64,000 bases of DNA from Methylocella tundrae (GCF_901905185.1 NZ_CABFMQ020000068.1:1-64000), one strand, 5' to 3'. Shown: positions 36,792 to 47,035, counted from the stretch's first letter. The notes: generated from the sequence alone by a model not told the origin. A program made the numbers and translations.

Positions 36792-38291
36792 ATGTTTCCA
36801 AAGCCTGAGCCCCAATTGTTCCCGAACACGCTCGCCTATGAGACGACGCCGATGGTGAAGCCCACCGGCTTTCGCGAATATGACGCGCGCTGGCTGTTCG
36901 AAAAAGAAATCAACCTGATGGGCGTTCAGGCTTTGGGGCTTGGACTCGGCGCGCTTTTGCATGAGATGGGCGTCAGGCCCGAACTCGTCACCGGGCATGA
37001 TTTCCGGTCCTATTCTTCGTCGATCAAGCTGGCGCTCATCACCGGCCTGATGGCGGCGGGCGTAAAGGTCCATGACATCGGCCTTGCGCTCTCTCCGATG
37101 GCCTATTTCGCCCAGTTCGAGCTCGACGTTCCGGCCGTCGCGATGGTCACCGCCTCCCACAATGACAATGGCTGGACCGGCGTCAAGATGGGCGCCCAAA
37201 GGCCGGTCACCTTCGGTCCCGACGAAATGGGCCGGCTGAAAGAGATCGTGCTCTCGGGCAAATTCCGCTATGCGGATGGCGGCTCTTATCGCTTTGTCGA
37301 GAATTTCCCCGCCCGCTACATCGCGGACCTCACCAACCGGCCGAAACTGACGCGCAAGCTCAAGGTCGTCGCCGCCTGCGGCAATGGCACGGCGGGAGCC
37401 TTCGCGCCTGAGGTTCTGGAAAAGCTCGGCTGCGAGGTCATTCCGCTCGACACGGAGCTCGATTTCACTTTCCCGCGCTATAACCCGAACCCCGAAGACC
37501 TCGAAATGCTGCACGCCATGGCGGCGAAAGTGCTCGAGACGGGCGCCGACGTCGGCCTTGGCTTTGACGGCGATGGCGACCGCTGCGGCGTCGTCGACAA
37601 CAAGGGCGACGAAATTTTCGCCGACAAGATCGGCGTCATGCTGGCGCGGGACCTTTCGAAACTTTATCCGCAGGCGACTTTCGTCGTCGATGTGAAGTCG
37701 ACAGGGCTTTTTGCGACCGACCCCGAACTTTTGAGCCGCGGCGTCAAGGCCGATTACTGGAAAACGGGCCATTCCCACATCAAACGCCGCGTGAGCGACC
37801 TCGGCGCGCTCGCGGGCTTTGAAAAATCCGGCCATTTCTTTTTCAATGCGCCGGTTGGGCGCGGCTATGACGATGGCCTTCTCACCGCCATTCATGTGCT
37901 CGACATGCTGGACCGCAACCCGCAAAAATCGATGGCCGAACTCTATGAGGCCCTGCCCAAAACCTGGGGCTCGCCCACCATGTCGCCCCATTGCGACGAT
38001 GAAAAGAAATATGGCGTCGTCGACAGGACGCTGGAGCGGCTGCGGTCGATGCAGCAGCAGGGCGCGGCGCTGACGGGTCAGAAAATCCGCGACGTCGTGA
38101 CCGTCAATGGCGTGCGCGTCACGGTCGAGGACGGAACCTGGGGTCTTGTTCGCGCTTCCTCGAACAAGCCCGAACTCGTCGTCGTCGTGGAGAGTCCGGT
38201 TTCCGAGCTTAGAATGCGGGAAATGTTCGCCGCTATCGACGCCATCCTGCGGGAAAGCCCGGAGGTCGGCGCCTATAATCAGACGATCTGA
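36792..38291 (+). CDS. Phosphomannomutase/phosphoglucomutase
   Basis: A 499-aa alpha-D-phosphohexomutase that interconverts 6-phospho and 1-phospho sugars for polysaccharide and nucleotide-sugar synthesis. The catalytic phosphoserine is Ser122 in VTASHNDNGW; the Mg loop is GFDGDGDRCG; the sugar-specificity loop is GFEKSGHFFF (ExSGH); the phosphate-binding end is RASSNKPELVVVVES. ATG 36792 fits the family N-terminus (FREYDARWLFEKEIN follows); the longer open frame from 36258 overlaps the gene pair on the other strand. Confidence 0.94.
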   Translation: MFPKPEPQLFPNTLAYETTPMVKPTGFREYDARWLFEKEINLMGVQALGLGLGALLHEMGVRPELVTGHDFRSYSSSIKLALITGLMAAGVKVHDIGLALSPMAYFAQFELDVPAVAMVTASHNDNGWTGVKMGAQRPVTFGPDEMGRLKEIVLSGKFRYADGGSYRFVENFPARYIADLTNRPKLTRKLKVVAACGNGTAGAFAPEVLEKLGCEVIPLDTELDFTFPRYNPNPEDLEMLHAMAAKVLETGADVGLGFDGDGDRCGVVDNKGDEIFADKIGVMLARDLSKLYPQATFVVDVKSTGLFATDPELLSRGVKADYWKTGHSHIKRRVSDLGALAGFEKSGHFFFNAPVGRGYDDGLLTAIHVLDMLDRNPQKSMAELYEALPKTWGSPTMSPHCDDEKKYGVVDRTLERLRSMQQQGAALTGQKIRDVVTVNGVRVTVEDGTWGLVRASSNKPELVVVVESPVSELRMREMFAAIDAILRESPEVGAYNQTI

Positions 38292-38349
38292 CGCCCGTGG
38301 AGGAGAGGCGCCCGGCTTTATCGCGGGCGGGCGCGTTTCTGATGGCGGG

Positions 38350-40857
38350 TCAATCGTTGCCGACAACGGTCCCGACCGAGGCTGTCTGCGAGCTATTGGT
38401 CATCGTGAGATCGGCGAGGCATTTCGACGCGACGCCCGGCCACGCCACGTTGAGCGCATTCCAGATGGTGGCGTTGACTATTCCGGTGCTGAGCGTGTAG
38501 TCCGCCGGGCAGTTGATACAGCTATTGCCCTGGAAGACCGCCCCGATGATCGCCCCCTGGTGTTGGTCGTTGTAGACCTGGCCGCCGTAATTCTGGAAGG
38601 ACGTATAGGCTTGATAGCCTTCGTGGAAGAAATAGTAGAGCCCGCTGGCGCGCGCGCTTATGCGGTTGTTTCGTATCTCCGCGCTCAACACGCTTTTGCC
38701 CCAGAAATCCGCATTGTTGATCATCACGAAGTTGAGCGCGATGTAGGAAGGAAATACGCCGCTTGTGTCTGTCAGGACATTTCCTTTTATTTCCAGATTT
38801 GCTGCAGTGTCGAAGGCGGGCTCCGTGAATGACGTCGAAAGCTGCTCGTGGGAAACGAGGTAGATTCCGCCGTTGTTGGTGAGCTGGTTGCCGATGACAG
38901 ACACGTTGAGATAGGCGCCGTGGTACATGGCGATGCCGACGGGATTGCCGGTCGCCGTATTGTTGCTGATCAACGCATTCTCATAAGCTGGCGCGGTGAT
39001 GGAGAAATGATCGCCGGGCGCTGGGACGACGTCAAAGGGTTTGTCGAGCGTGAATGTATTGTTGTTCTGCGCCATGATATGGCGCCATTGGCCGGCGCCG
39101 GCGCCGCTGACGATGACCGCCATTGAATTGGGATAGATCTTCCAGGCGCAGGTCCCCGAACATTTGGAATTATCGGTCACGCTCTGGCTATCGACGGCCG
39201 TGACAGTTCCCCAATCCTGCCGCACATTCTGTCCGCCCGCCTCGTTGAGGATGGTTTCGCCGTCATTGTGATTGGTCAAAATCACGCCGTCGGACACGTC
39301 GAAGAGATTGTTCTGCACGACGATGTTCTTGCCGAAATTGATCGTCAGCTGGCGCCCCATGACCCGCGCGACCTTTTGGCCGGCCCGGACCGGCTGATTG
39401 ATATAGGGCCATGACCATGAGGCCTGCGCAGGGCCGGCGATGAGCGTGTCCGTCGCGCCGCGCGTGAAATGATTGTTCTCGATGACGGCGTTGACGAGAT
39501 CATTCATCGAGTTCTGGTCCGTCGACCATTTGACGATATTGTTCAGGAAGTGAAGGTTGCTCAGCTGTGAAAAATATAACGGTCCCACGCCGCCGGTTTT
39601 CTGGGCGACGCTCCCGTTTTGGTAGTTCACCCCCTGCGTGAAGATGGAATTCAGGATCGCCACCCGGTCCCCCGTGAGGTAGATCGGAGCGCCGGAGCCA
39701 AGATTCCAAACCACCCGTTGAATGAAGAACCTGCTGATGGGCCGGCCCCACGTGCCGATATTGGTAATGGGGTTGCTGGACAGATCGACGTTCTGGATCG
39801 TCAGATCAGCAAATCCCGACATGCCGCCCGTATCGACGATAAAGCCGGCCGGCGCGGCGGGTCCGAAGGTGATTTTCGTCAAGAAGGAGCTTTGGCCCTG
39901 CAGCACGACGCCGGGCTTGAGGTCGATCCTGATCGATCCCAGATTGTATGTTCCGGCCGGGAGATAGACGACGCCGCCATAGGCGGCAGCTTTATTGATC
40001 GCGCCCTGGATCGCCGCCCCGTCGCTGGCGACGCCGTCGCCTTTGGCGAGGATGCCGAGACTCGGATCCGTCTTGACGTTGAAAAAGTGGTGGTCGGCCT
40101 GGTTCGTCCCCGTAGTCCCCGCCTGGTAGCCGGGGCCGTCCTGATAGACGAAATCATAGGCCCAGGGCTGGCCGATGAGGAAATGATCGATTCCGGGCGC
40201 GTGCCCCTGAATGGAGTCGTCGAGGAGGGCCGTCGCATAACCGTTGAAGACGCTCACCTTGTAGCTGTGGCCGGCGATAACGCCCAGGGGCGGCTGAACG
40301 TCGAGGACGTAAGGGGAGCTCGTCGGCAGGTTGACGGCCGCCTTCAGCGTCGCGTTCGTCTGCTGGTCGATGAAAGTGGCGGTGGGGACGAGGCCGTTGA
40401 CATAAAGATTGCGGCCAAAGATGCGGACATGCGCGCCGGGAGCAATCTCGGCATTGTCGAAATGCAGCGGCTTTGGCGCATTGAGGTAGATATGGGGACT
40501 CGTTGCTGAGCCGTTCGCAATCCAAACCTCATAGAGATCGAAGGGGATAGTCCGCGGCGCCGCGACGACGACGGTCCCGTCGTCGGCCGTCTTTGTCGCA
40601 AGCGTGATCGCCGCCGCCTGGTGCGAAGCTTTCAGAAAAACCTGCGGCGCGGTTCCAAAGCCGCTGCCGCCCAGGCTGATGACATCGCCCGGATTGGCGG
40701 TGAACGGTTGATTGATGATCACCGGATCGGCCGAAGCCGCAACCGCGGCGAAGCTCCAGCAATAGGCGGCATAGGCCAGCAGCCGGACGTAGTTATGACG
40801 CCGTCTCCGCAGAGGCATGCTTAATATAAAAGTCGAAATCATGGAAAATATAGTCAT
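38350..40857 (-). CDS. Secreted beta-helix protein, pectate-lyase superfamily (copy A)
   Basis: An 835-aa exported protein; a basic stretch and hydrophobic core (LAYAAYCWSFAAVAASA) form the signal peptide. The first ~220 residues hold two IPT/TIG-like beta domains (INQPFTANPGDVISLGGSGF; FDNAEIAPGAHVRIFGRNLY). From ~240 a pectate-lyase-3-type right-handed beta-helix begins (FFNVKTDP, DGVASDGAAIQGAINKAAAY, GVVYLPAGTYNLGSIRIDLK). Repeated NNx-type coils follow to the end. GGAGG lies 7 bases before ATG 40857. Its paralogue lies 454 bases upstream in the same direction. The substrate, probably a polysaccharide, is unknown. Confidence 0.85.
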   Translation of the reverse strand: MTIFSMISTFILSMPLRRRRHNYVRLLAYAAYCWSFAAVAASADPVIINQPFTANPGDVISLGGSGFGTAPQVFLKASHQAAAITLATKTADDGTVVVAAPRTIPFDLYEVWIANGSATSPHIYLNAPKPLHFDNAEIAPGAHVRIFGRNLYVNGLVPTATFIDQQTNATLKAAVNLPTSSPYVLDVQPPLGVIAGHSYKVSVFNGYATALLDDSIQGHAPGIDHFLIGQPWAYDFVYQDGPGYQAGTTGTNQADHHFFNVKTDPSLGILAKGDGVASDGAAIQGAINKAAAYGGVVYLPAGTYNLGSIRIDLKPGVVLQGQSSFLTKITFGPAAPAGFIVDTGGMSGFADLTIQNVDLSSNPITNIGTWGRPISRFFIQRVVWNLGSGAPIYLTGDRVAILNSIFTQGVNYQNGSVAQKTGGVGPLYFSQLSNLHFLNNIVKWSTDQNSMNDLVNAVIENNHFTRGATDTLIAGPAQASWSWPYINQPVRAGQKVARVMGRQLTINFGKNIVVQNNLFDVSDGVILTNHNDGETILNEAGGQNVRQDWGTVTAVDSQSVTDNSKCSGTCAWKIYPNSMAVIVSGAGAGQWRHIMAQNNNTFTLDKPFDVVPAPGDHFSITAPAYENALISNNTATGNPVGIAMYHGAYLNVSVIGNQLTNNGGIYLVSHEQLSTSFTEPAFDTAANLEIKGNVLTDTSGVFPSYIALNFVMINNADFWGKSVLSAEIRNNRISARASGLYYFFHEGYQAYTSFQNYGGQVYNDQHQGAIIGAVFQGNSCINCPADYTLSTGIVNATIWNALNVAWPGVASKCLADLTMTNSSQTASVGTVVGND

Positions 40858-41311
40858 ATCCTGCCTCCATTCGCAGAAAATTAGACTAAATATTCAATGT
40901 ACAATCAAATATAAGTCTATATCCGAGTGAGTGGCCATGAGACATGACATCTATTTCGGTCGTATCTATCCGAACGAAGTGTATTGATGGATATTGTCGC
41001 GCAAATTGTACGCGGTTTGGAGCTTACGCTACGAAAGCGGAGCCATGACGTTGGGGAGCTTTCGGACAATGAGGGGAGGCGCCGGCGGCTTTGCCAAGCC
41101 AGCCTCCATAGCAATCTTGCGCGACGCTACGGAACGCGGCCCCAAAGAGTCGTTGGGACCGCGTCGGCGCGTCTTGGCAAAAATGAGAGGCTACTGATGC
41201 GCGCGAAGGCGGCTTTGAATCCGCGCCGGGACGGGAGGGAAGTCTGGCCTGCCTCCCGCTTCACCAGCGTCGCGGACCCGCATGGCGCTGGGCCGCGGCG
41301 GTCGGTTGGAC
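40858..41311. other. Intergenic region between the two beta-helix genes
   Basis: About 450 bases. The part next to copy A (40858-40925) is AT-rich and probably carries its promoter. The remainder has only short frames with no protein features, and no obvious repeat, RNA or terminator was recognised. Confidence 0.5.
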
Positions 41312-43825
41312 TCAATCGTGGCCGACCAGCGTTCTGATCGACGCAGCGGCTCCGGAGCCGAGCATGGGGGTGTCTTTTAGAAAAGTCGATGTGACGCCGG
41401 GGCTGTTTGAGGTCGCCGCGTTCCAGATGGTCGTGTCGGTCGCGCCGGTTCCAAGACTGTAGTTCACCGTGCAATTCGCGCAGCTATTGCCCTGGAACAC
41501 CGTCCCGAAGAATGCTCCGCCCTGTTGTTCGACATAGGCCGCCGGATAGGCCTGATAGAATGAGAAGGCTTGATAGCCTTCGGCGAAAAAATAATAGGGA
41601 GTGCCGGTGCGCGCCGCGATGCTGTTGTTTCTTATTTCGGCGCCCATCACATTCCTGCCCCAGAAGGAACTTGGATTGATCATGAGATAGCCGAGCGCGA
41701 TATAGGAGGGCCAGGCGCCGGTCGTATTCGTCAGGGTATTGCCGTTTATCTCCATATTTCTGGTGGCGTCGAGGCCGGGTTCCGAGCGCGTTGACGAGAG
41801 CTGTTGCTCCGCCATCAGATAAATGCCGCCATTGTTGGTCAGCTGGTTCCCGGTGACGGCGACATTGAGATAGGCGCCGTGATACATTGCGATGCCGACG
41901 GGATTCCCCGTCGCCGTATTATTGCTGATAATCGCGTTCTCGTAAGTCGGGACGGCGATAGAGAAGCGGTCGCCGGCCGCCGGAGCGACGTCAAAGGGCG
42001 CATCGACCGTGAATGTGTTGCCCACGTGCGCGGTGATGTGCCGCCATTGGCCGGCGCCGGCGCCGCTGATGATGACCAGCATTGAATTCGGATAAACCAT
42101 CCAGGCGCAGGCGCCGGAGCCGGAGCCGGAGCATTTCGAGTTGTCGGTGACGCTGATGCTGTTGGCCGTGGTGACGATTCCCCAGTCCTCCCGCATGTCT
42201 TGTCCGCCCGCCTCATTGAGGATGGTTTCGCCATCATTGTGATTGACGATGAGAACGCCGTCCGACACGTCGAAGAGATTGTTCTGCACCACGACGTTCT
42301 TGCCGAAGTTGATCGACAGCTGGCGTCCATCGACTCGCGAAACCGTCTCGCCGGCTACGACCGGCTGATTGGTGAAGGGGAATGTCCACGAAGCTTGCGC
42401 CGGGCCGGCGACGATGGTGTCTGAGGCGCTGCGCGTGAAATGGTTGTTTTCGATGATGGCGTTGACGAGATCATTCATCGAATTTTGATTGGTCGCCCAT
42501 TTGATCGTGTTGTTCTTGAACTGAAGATTGCTCAGCTGCGAGAAATATAAAGGTCCAAGGCCGCCGGTTTTCTGGGCGACGCTCCCGGTTTGATAATTGA
42601 TCGCCTGCGTAAAGGTGGAGTTCAGGATTGCGATGCGGTCGCCCTTGAGAAAGATCGGCGCGCCGGAGCCAAGGTTCCAGTTGACGCGTTGAATGAAGAA
42701 CTTGCTGATCGGCTGGCCCCACGTGCCGATGTTCGTGATGGGATTGCTGGAAAGATCGACATTCTGGATCGTCAGATCAGCAAATCCCGACATGCCGCCC
42801 GTATCGACGATGAATCCGGCCGGCGCGGCGGGCCCGAAAATGATTTTCGTGTTCGAGGCGCTTTCACCCTGCAGCACGACGCCAGGCTTAAGGTCGACCC
42901 TGACCGATCCGATATTGTACGTCCCCGCCGGGAGATAGACGACGCCCCGATGGGCGGCCGCCGTATTGATCGCCCCCTGAATCGCCGCGCCGTCATTGGT
43001 CACGCCGTCCCCCTTGGCGAGGATTGCGAGGCTGGGATCCGTCCTGACGTTGAAGACGTGATGATCCGCCTGGTTCGTGCCCTTTACGCCCGCCTGGTAG
43101 CCTGGCCCGTCCTGGTAGACGAAATCATAGGCCCAGGGTTGTCCGATGAGGAAATGATCCGTGCCGGAGGCATGCGCGACGATGGAGGCGGCGCTGAGCG
43201 TCGACGCATAGCCGTTCGACACATTGACCTGGTAACTATGGCCGGGAATGACTCCGAGGGAGGGCGTCACGTCGAGGCTGTAAGCGCTGCTCGTTGAGGT
43301 CGTGACCGTGGCGATCGCCGGCGCTTTGGTCGCCACGTCAACCAGCGTGACCGTCGGCGGAATATTGTTGACGTAGAGATTGCGCCCGAAGATCCGGAAA
43401 TGCGCCCCCGGGGCGATCTCGGCATTGTCGAAATGCATCGGCTTCGGCGCGTTCAAAAGGACATGGTTGCTCGTTGTCGCGCCATTCGTGATCCAGACCT
43501 CATAAACATCGAACAACGCAGCTTTCGGCGCCTGTACGACAACGGTTCCATCGTCGGCCGTCTTCGTCGCCAGCACGGTGGGGATCAACTGTTTCAACGG
43601 CTTCATGTAGACGTGCGGCGCGGCGCCAAATCCGCTCCCTTGCAGACTGATCACGTCTCCGGGCCGCGCCGAGAACGGCTGGTTGATGATCACGGGAGCG
43701 GCCAGCGCGGCGGCAGCGCTCAACGCCCAGCAGCAGGCCGCATAAGAGGCGCGCGCAACTGGCCTAAAGAATTTTACGCGATTTTCGTGTGAAATGCAAC
43801 TTGCAATAGATAATCTGTCAATCAT
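41312..43825 (-). CDS. Secreted beta-helix protein, pectate-lyase superfamily (copy B)
   Basis: An 837-aa paralogue of the downstream gene with the same layout: signal peptide (SYAACCWALSAAAALAA), two IPT/TIG-like domains (INQPFSARPGDVISLQGSGF; FDNAEIAPGAHFRIFGRNLY), then the beta-helix (DGAAIQGAINTAAAHRGVVY, GGMSGFADLTIQNVDLSSN). Long stretches are identical to copy A. Differences cluster in the two N-terminal domains and the last ~100 residues. A GSG insertion (SKCSGSGSGACAW versus SKCSGTCAW) comes from a GGAGCC-type microrepeat. GGAGA precedes ATG 43825 by 7 bases. Confidence 0.85.
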   Translation of the reverse strand: MIDRLSIASCISHENRVKFFRPVARASYAACCWALSAAAALAAPVIINQPFSARPGDVISLQGSGFGAAPHVYMKPLKQLIPTVLATKTADDGTVVVQAPKAALFDVYEVWITNGATTSNHVLLNAPKPMHFDNAEIAPGAHFRIFGRNLYVNNIPPTVTLVDVATKAPAIATVTTSTSSAYSLDVTPSLGVIPGHSYQVNVSNGYASTLSAASIVAHASGTDHFLIGQPWAYDFVYQDGPGYQAGVKGTNQADHHVFNVRTDPSLAILAKGDGVTNDGAAIQGAINTAAAHRGVVYLPAGTYNIGSVRVDLKPGVVLQGESASNTKIIFGPAAPAGFIVDTGGMSGFADLTIQNVDLSSNPITNIGTWGQPISKFFIQRVNWNLGSGAPIFLKGDRIAILNSTFTQAINYQTGSVAQKTGGLGPLYFSQLSNLQFKNNTIKWATNQNSMNDLVNAIIENNHFTRSASDTIVAGPAQASWTFPFTNQPVVAGETVSRVDGRQLSINFGKNVVVQNNLFDVSDGVLIVNHNDGETILNEAGGQDMREDWGIVTTANSISVTDNSKCSGSGSGACAWMVYPNSMLVIISGAGAGQWRHITAHVGNTFTVDAPFDVAPAAGDRFSIAVPTYENAIISNNTATGNPVGIAMYHGAYLNVAVTGNQLTNNGGIYLMAEQQLSSTRSEPGLDATRNMEINGNTLTNTTGAWPSYIALGYLMINPSSFWGRNVMGAEIRNNSIAARTGTPYYFFAEGYQAFSFYQAYPAAYVEQQGGAFFGTVFQGNSCANCTVNYSLGTGATDTTIWNAATSNSPGVTSTFLKDTPMLGSGAAASIRTLVGHD

Positions 43826-44079
43826 GAGTATTCTCCAAAATAACGCGGAGCTTCAACTCGGCTGTTGAATTGATGATTTCAACTTTTGCGGGGGGGTATC
43901 TGCGGAACTAAATTGACGATTATTAGTTTATATCACAGATAACAATTTGTGGAGCCTATTTAAGAAATAAATTTTCCACAATTCATGTTTGCCTCGATAG
44001 CAAATAAAATAACGAATGTAATATATCAGGCACAACATGACCGTTGTGTCGGCGTAATACTTTGCTCTGCTTAATAACA
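43826..44079. other. AT-rich intergenic region upstream of beta-helix copy B
   Basis: About 250 bases, markedly richer in A and T than the flanking genes (for example TTAAGAAATAAATTTTCC). It includes AACAATTTGTGG and CCACAATTC half-sites. Likely the promoter region of copy B and possible end of the epimerase transcript. Confidence 0.45.
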
Positions 44080-45060
44080 TCAGCCCCAGAGCGCGGGCGG
44101 CGCGGGGCGAATAAGCGAGCCCTCGTAGACGAGGCCGTCCGGCCGGTCTCGCGCCAGCAGCAGGGGGCCATCAAGATCGACGAAGAGGGCGCGGCCGGCG
44201 ACAAGCAGCGCGGGCGCCATGGCGAGCGACGTCGCGACCATGCAGCCGATGAAGACGCCAAAGCCGATCGCTTCCGCCTGCGCCGTCGTGGCCAGCATCT
44301 CGGTCAGGCCGCCTGTCTTGTCGAGCTTGATATTGACGGCGTCATAGCGTTCGCGAAGGTCCAGGAGTCCGCGCCGCGCATGGGCGCTTTCATCGGCGCA
44401 AACAGGAATAATGCGCTCGATCCTGCCAAGCGCGGCGTCGCGCCCGGCGGGCAGCGGCTGCTCGACCAGCGCGACCCCGGCCCTGGCGCAGGCCTCGAGG
44501 TAGCCCGGAAGATCGGAGTCCGTCCACGCCTCGTTGGCGTCAACGATCAGCACCGCTTTGGGCGCGGCGGCGCGGACGGCCGCGATCCGCGCTGGATCGC
44601 CCTCGCCCGCGAGCTTGATCTTCAACAGCGGCCGCGCGCTCGCCCTTGCCGCCGCCGCCGCCATTTCGTCAGGGGTTCCGACTGAAATGGTGAAGGCCGT
44701 CGTCACCGTGACCGGCTCCGGCAGGCCGGCCAGCGCATAGGCCGGCCGGCCGCTCTGCTTCGCGGCGAGATCCCACAGCGCGCAGTCGAGCGCGTTGCGC
44801 GCCGCGCCCGCGGGCAGAAGCGCCTGCAGCTCCTCGCGGTCTGCGCCGGCCTCGATCGCCGCCCGGACAGATTCGATCTGCGCGAGAACGGATGCGACGG
44901 TTTCGCCGTAGCGCGCGTAGGGCGTGCACTCGCCGCGCCCCCTCGCGCCGGCGTCTTCGATCACGGCAAGGACGACCGCCGCCTCGGTCTTTTGCCCCCG
45001 GGAAATGACGAATTTCCCCGCGATGGGAAAACGCTCGACCGCAACGCTGAGTTTTCGCAT
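44080..45060 (-). CDS. Dipeptide epimerase (L-Ala-D/L-Glu type, enolase superfamily)
   Basis: A 326-aa enolase-superfamily enzyme. The catalytic KxK is in PLLKIKLAG, metal ligands are Asp in LIVDANEAW, Glu in VALVEQPLP and Asp in VCADESAHA, and the second base Lys is in YDAVNIKLDKTGG. This matches the YcjG/YkfB group, which epimerises L-Ala-D-Glu from recycled murein peptides. Specificity for other dipeptides exists in the family and cannot be excluded. It is divergent from a DUF4239 gene. Confidence 0.92.
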   Translation of the reverse strand: MRKLSVAVERFPIAGKFVISRGQKTEAAVVLAVIEDAGARGRGECTPYARYGETVASVLAQIESVRAAIEAGADREELQALLPAGAARNALDCALWDLAAKQSGRPAYALAGLPEPVTVTTAFTISVGTPDEMAAAAARASARPLLKIKLAGEGDPARIAAVRAAAPKAVLIVDANEAWTDSDLPGYLEACARAGVALVEQPLPAGRDAALGRIERIIPVCADESAHARRGLLDLRERYDAVNIKLDKTGGLTEMLATTAQAEAIGFGVFIGCMVATSLAMAPALLVAGRALFVDLDGPLLLARDRPDGLVYEGSLIRPAPPALWG

Positions 45061-45197
45061 GGTCGCCTGATCGCAGAATCGGGCGAGCGAAGCAACCGGC
45101 CAACGCGGCCGGCCTCAAGCCGTCGCGGCTCATTGCCAAAATCCGCCGGCGCCCGCACTGTTCGTCCCGGCAAGCCCCTCTCCAGCAAAGCGCCCTC

Positions 45198-46025
45198 ATG
45201 ATCGACGCCTGGCTCACCCTATCTCTGCCTTACATGGTTTTCGCCGTGGCCGGATTTTACACCGCTACGGCGGCTTTTCTCTTCTGGCTGAGTTTTGGCC
45301 GCTTAACGCGCAGATGGATGCTTTCATTCAATGGCGCGATCGCCGAGCTGTTCAGCGCCATCATGGTGATCTTCGGCATTCAGATCGGTTTTGTCGCCAG
45401 CGATATCTGGGACCGCAACCGGCGCGCGTCGGCGGCTGTTGAGACGGAGAGCGCCAGCCTCACCATGCTCAACGCGCTCGCCTCGGCCAGCGGCTTGCCG
45501 GCAGACGGCATTCGCCAGGCCATCCGTGTTTATGTGACGGCCGTCACTGGAAAGGAGTGGCCGAGCATGGCGGCGAGCGGCATGGGCGCCCCACAGGCCG
45601 AAGATGCGCTGGGAGGCCTGCTTCGGACGGTCGCCGCGACGCAGCACAATTCCGGCGACGCGAGCGCGAAATTCGATGCGTTGCTACTCGACATGGCGCT
45701 CAAAGTTCAGGCCGCCCGCGCCGATCGTCTCGTGCTCAGCGCTCCTTATTCGGAGAGCATCAAATGGGCCTGCGTTCTGATCCTCGCGCTCACGGGACAG
45801 ATCAGCATCGCCATGCTGCACCTCGATCGGCCGCGCCCGCACCTCGCCGCAATGGTCATTTTCACCTCGAGCCTCGTCCTGATCATCGTCTTGATCGCCG
45901 CCAATGAAGGCCCGTTCCAGCCGCCGCTCGCCATCTCGAGCGATCCGATCGCGCGGGTTCTGGAGCTTCTGCCGAAGCAAAGCGGGGAGCCGCCGGCGCC
46001 GGCGCCGACTTCGAAGGCGATTTGA
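45198..46025 (+). CDS. DUF4239 membrane protein
   Basis: A 275-aa protein with two N-terminal helices (YMVFAVAGFYTATAAFLFWL; IAELFSAIMVIFGIQIGFVA) and two C-terminal helices (ACVLILALTGQISIAMLHLD; AAMVIFTSSLVLIIVLIAAN). The soluble stretch between them (DIWDRNRRASAAVETESASL) fits DUF4239, a bestrophin-like family common in Hyphomicrobiales. A channel role is suspected from the fold but unproven. ATG 45198. Confidence 0.85.
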   Translation: MIDAWLTLSLPYMVFAVAGFYTATAAFLFWLSFGRLTRRWMLSFNGAIAELFSAIMVIFGIQIGFVASDIWDRNRRASAAVETESASLTMLNALASASGLPADGIRQAIRVYVTAVTGKEWPSMAASGMGAPQAEDALGGLLRTVAATQHNSGDASAKFDALLLDMALKVQAARADRLVLSAPYSESIKWACVLILALTGQISIAMLHLDRPRPHLAAMVIFTSSLVLIIVLIAANEGPFQPPLAISSDPIARVLELLPKQSGEPPAPAPTSKAI

Positions 46026-46058
46026 AGGCCCTTCAGCGAGGGCGGGCGCGAGTTCTCG

Positions 46059-46997
46059 TCATTGCGGCGGCGGCGTGACGCCAAGCGCGGCGGCGGCTCC
46101 GAGCACAGCAATGCCGAGAGCGAGTTCGGCGCCGACGCTCGTCCGCAGCCGCGCCGCCTCCGAAGGGCTTTGAGAGGAGGCTCGGCGCAATCTCGCCGCG
46201 CCGACAAAGCGATTGAACGCCGCAAGAGCGAGCATCAAGGCGACGAGCGCCAGCTTGGCGAACAGGGTTTCGCCATAGGGCGTGTCGAGCAGCCTGCCAA
46301 ATGACGCGCCGACGCGAAAACCGAGATTTGCCAGTCCGGCGAGAACGATCAGCACGACGGCGAGGAAGCCCATCGTCGAAAAGCGGTCGAGAATCTTCAA
46401 GCTTCCGCTGCCTGGATCTTCTCCGCGCTCCTCGGCGAGGGCGAAAAGCAGCGGCGCAAGGCCGCCGACCCAGGCGCCGGCCGCAAGCACATGCGCGCTA
46501 TAAGCGACGATCATGGCGCCGCCGCGAAGGCCGCCGTCTCCCTGCGCGGCATGGCCGAGCCACGCCTGGCTGACGAGAAGAGCCGCGCCGATGGCGGCGA
46601 GGGCGACGAGGAAGCCGCGTTGCGGCCGGCGCAGGGTGACGACGCCAAGCGCCGCGGCGAGCAGCACGAGGCGCAGACCCGAAACCGCGCCGAAATTCGT
46701 CTCGAAGAAAAACAGCCGCCAGACCTCAAAATCCCGGAGGCTGGCCCATTCGGGCGCCGGCGACGAACTGGTCATATTGACGACGATCCCGACAAGCCAG
46801 GCGAGCCCCGAGAGCGCCGCCGCCAGCGCGGCGAGGCGGAGCAGACGAAGCGTCGCCGCGAAAGCTCTGGGCAGGCGAGCCGGCCCCGGCGCCGCGCCGC
46901 CGCCAGCGTAAAGCCAGAATAGCGCCGAGCCGAACAGCGCCGAGACCGAGACGAACTGAACCCAGCGCGCGATGACGAGGAACTGGAAAATCGTCAT
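46059..46997 (-). CDS. copD: Copper-resistance membrane protein CopD
   Basis: A 312-aa polytopic protein with eight hydrophobic segments that works with periplasmic CopC in copper uptake or tolerance. Family features are ARWVQFVSVSALFGSALFWL at the start, AWLGHAAQGDGGLRGGAMIV, AYSAHVLAAGAWVGGLAPLL and the FNRFVGAARL segment near the end. His residues in those helices are candidate copper ligands. It is the last gene of a four-gene minus-strand set (Cys/His protein, unknown exported protein, copC, copD), 38 bases after copC. Confidence 0.92.
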   Translation of the reverse strand: MTIFQFLVIARWVQFVSVSALFGSALFWLYAGGGAAPGPARLPRAFAATLRLLRLAALAAALSGLAWLVGIVVNMTSSSPAPEWASLRDFEVWRLFFFETNFGAVSGLRLVLLAAALGVVTLRRPQRGFLVALAAIGAALLVSQAWLGHAAQGDGGLRGGAMIVAYSAHVLAAGAWVGGLAPLLFALAEERGEDPGSGSLKILDRFSTMGFLAVVLIVLAGLANLGFRVGASFGRLLDTPYGETLFAKLALVALMLALAAFNRFVGAARLRRASSQSPSEAARLRTSVGAELALGIAVLGAAAALGVTPPPQ

Positions 46998-47035
46998 TGC
47001 GTCTCAATTCCCGGCGCACGTTGAGGCGCCCTTGC

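Noticed and set aside
36702..38366. 554-codon minus-strand frame opposite phosphomannomutase
   Set aside because: It is a complement of the conserved gene with no domain of its own; high GC produces long shadow frames.
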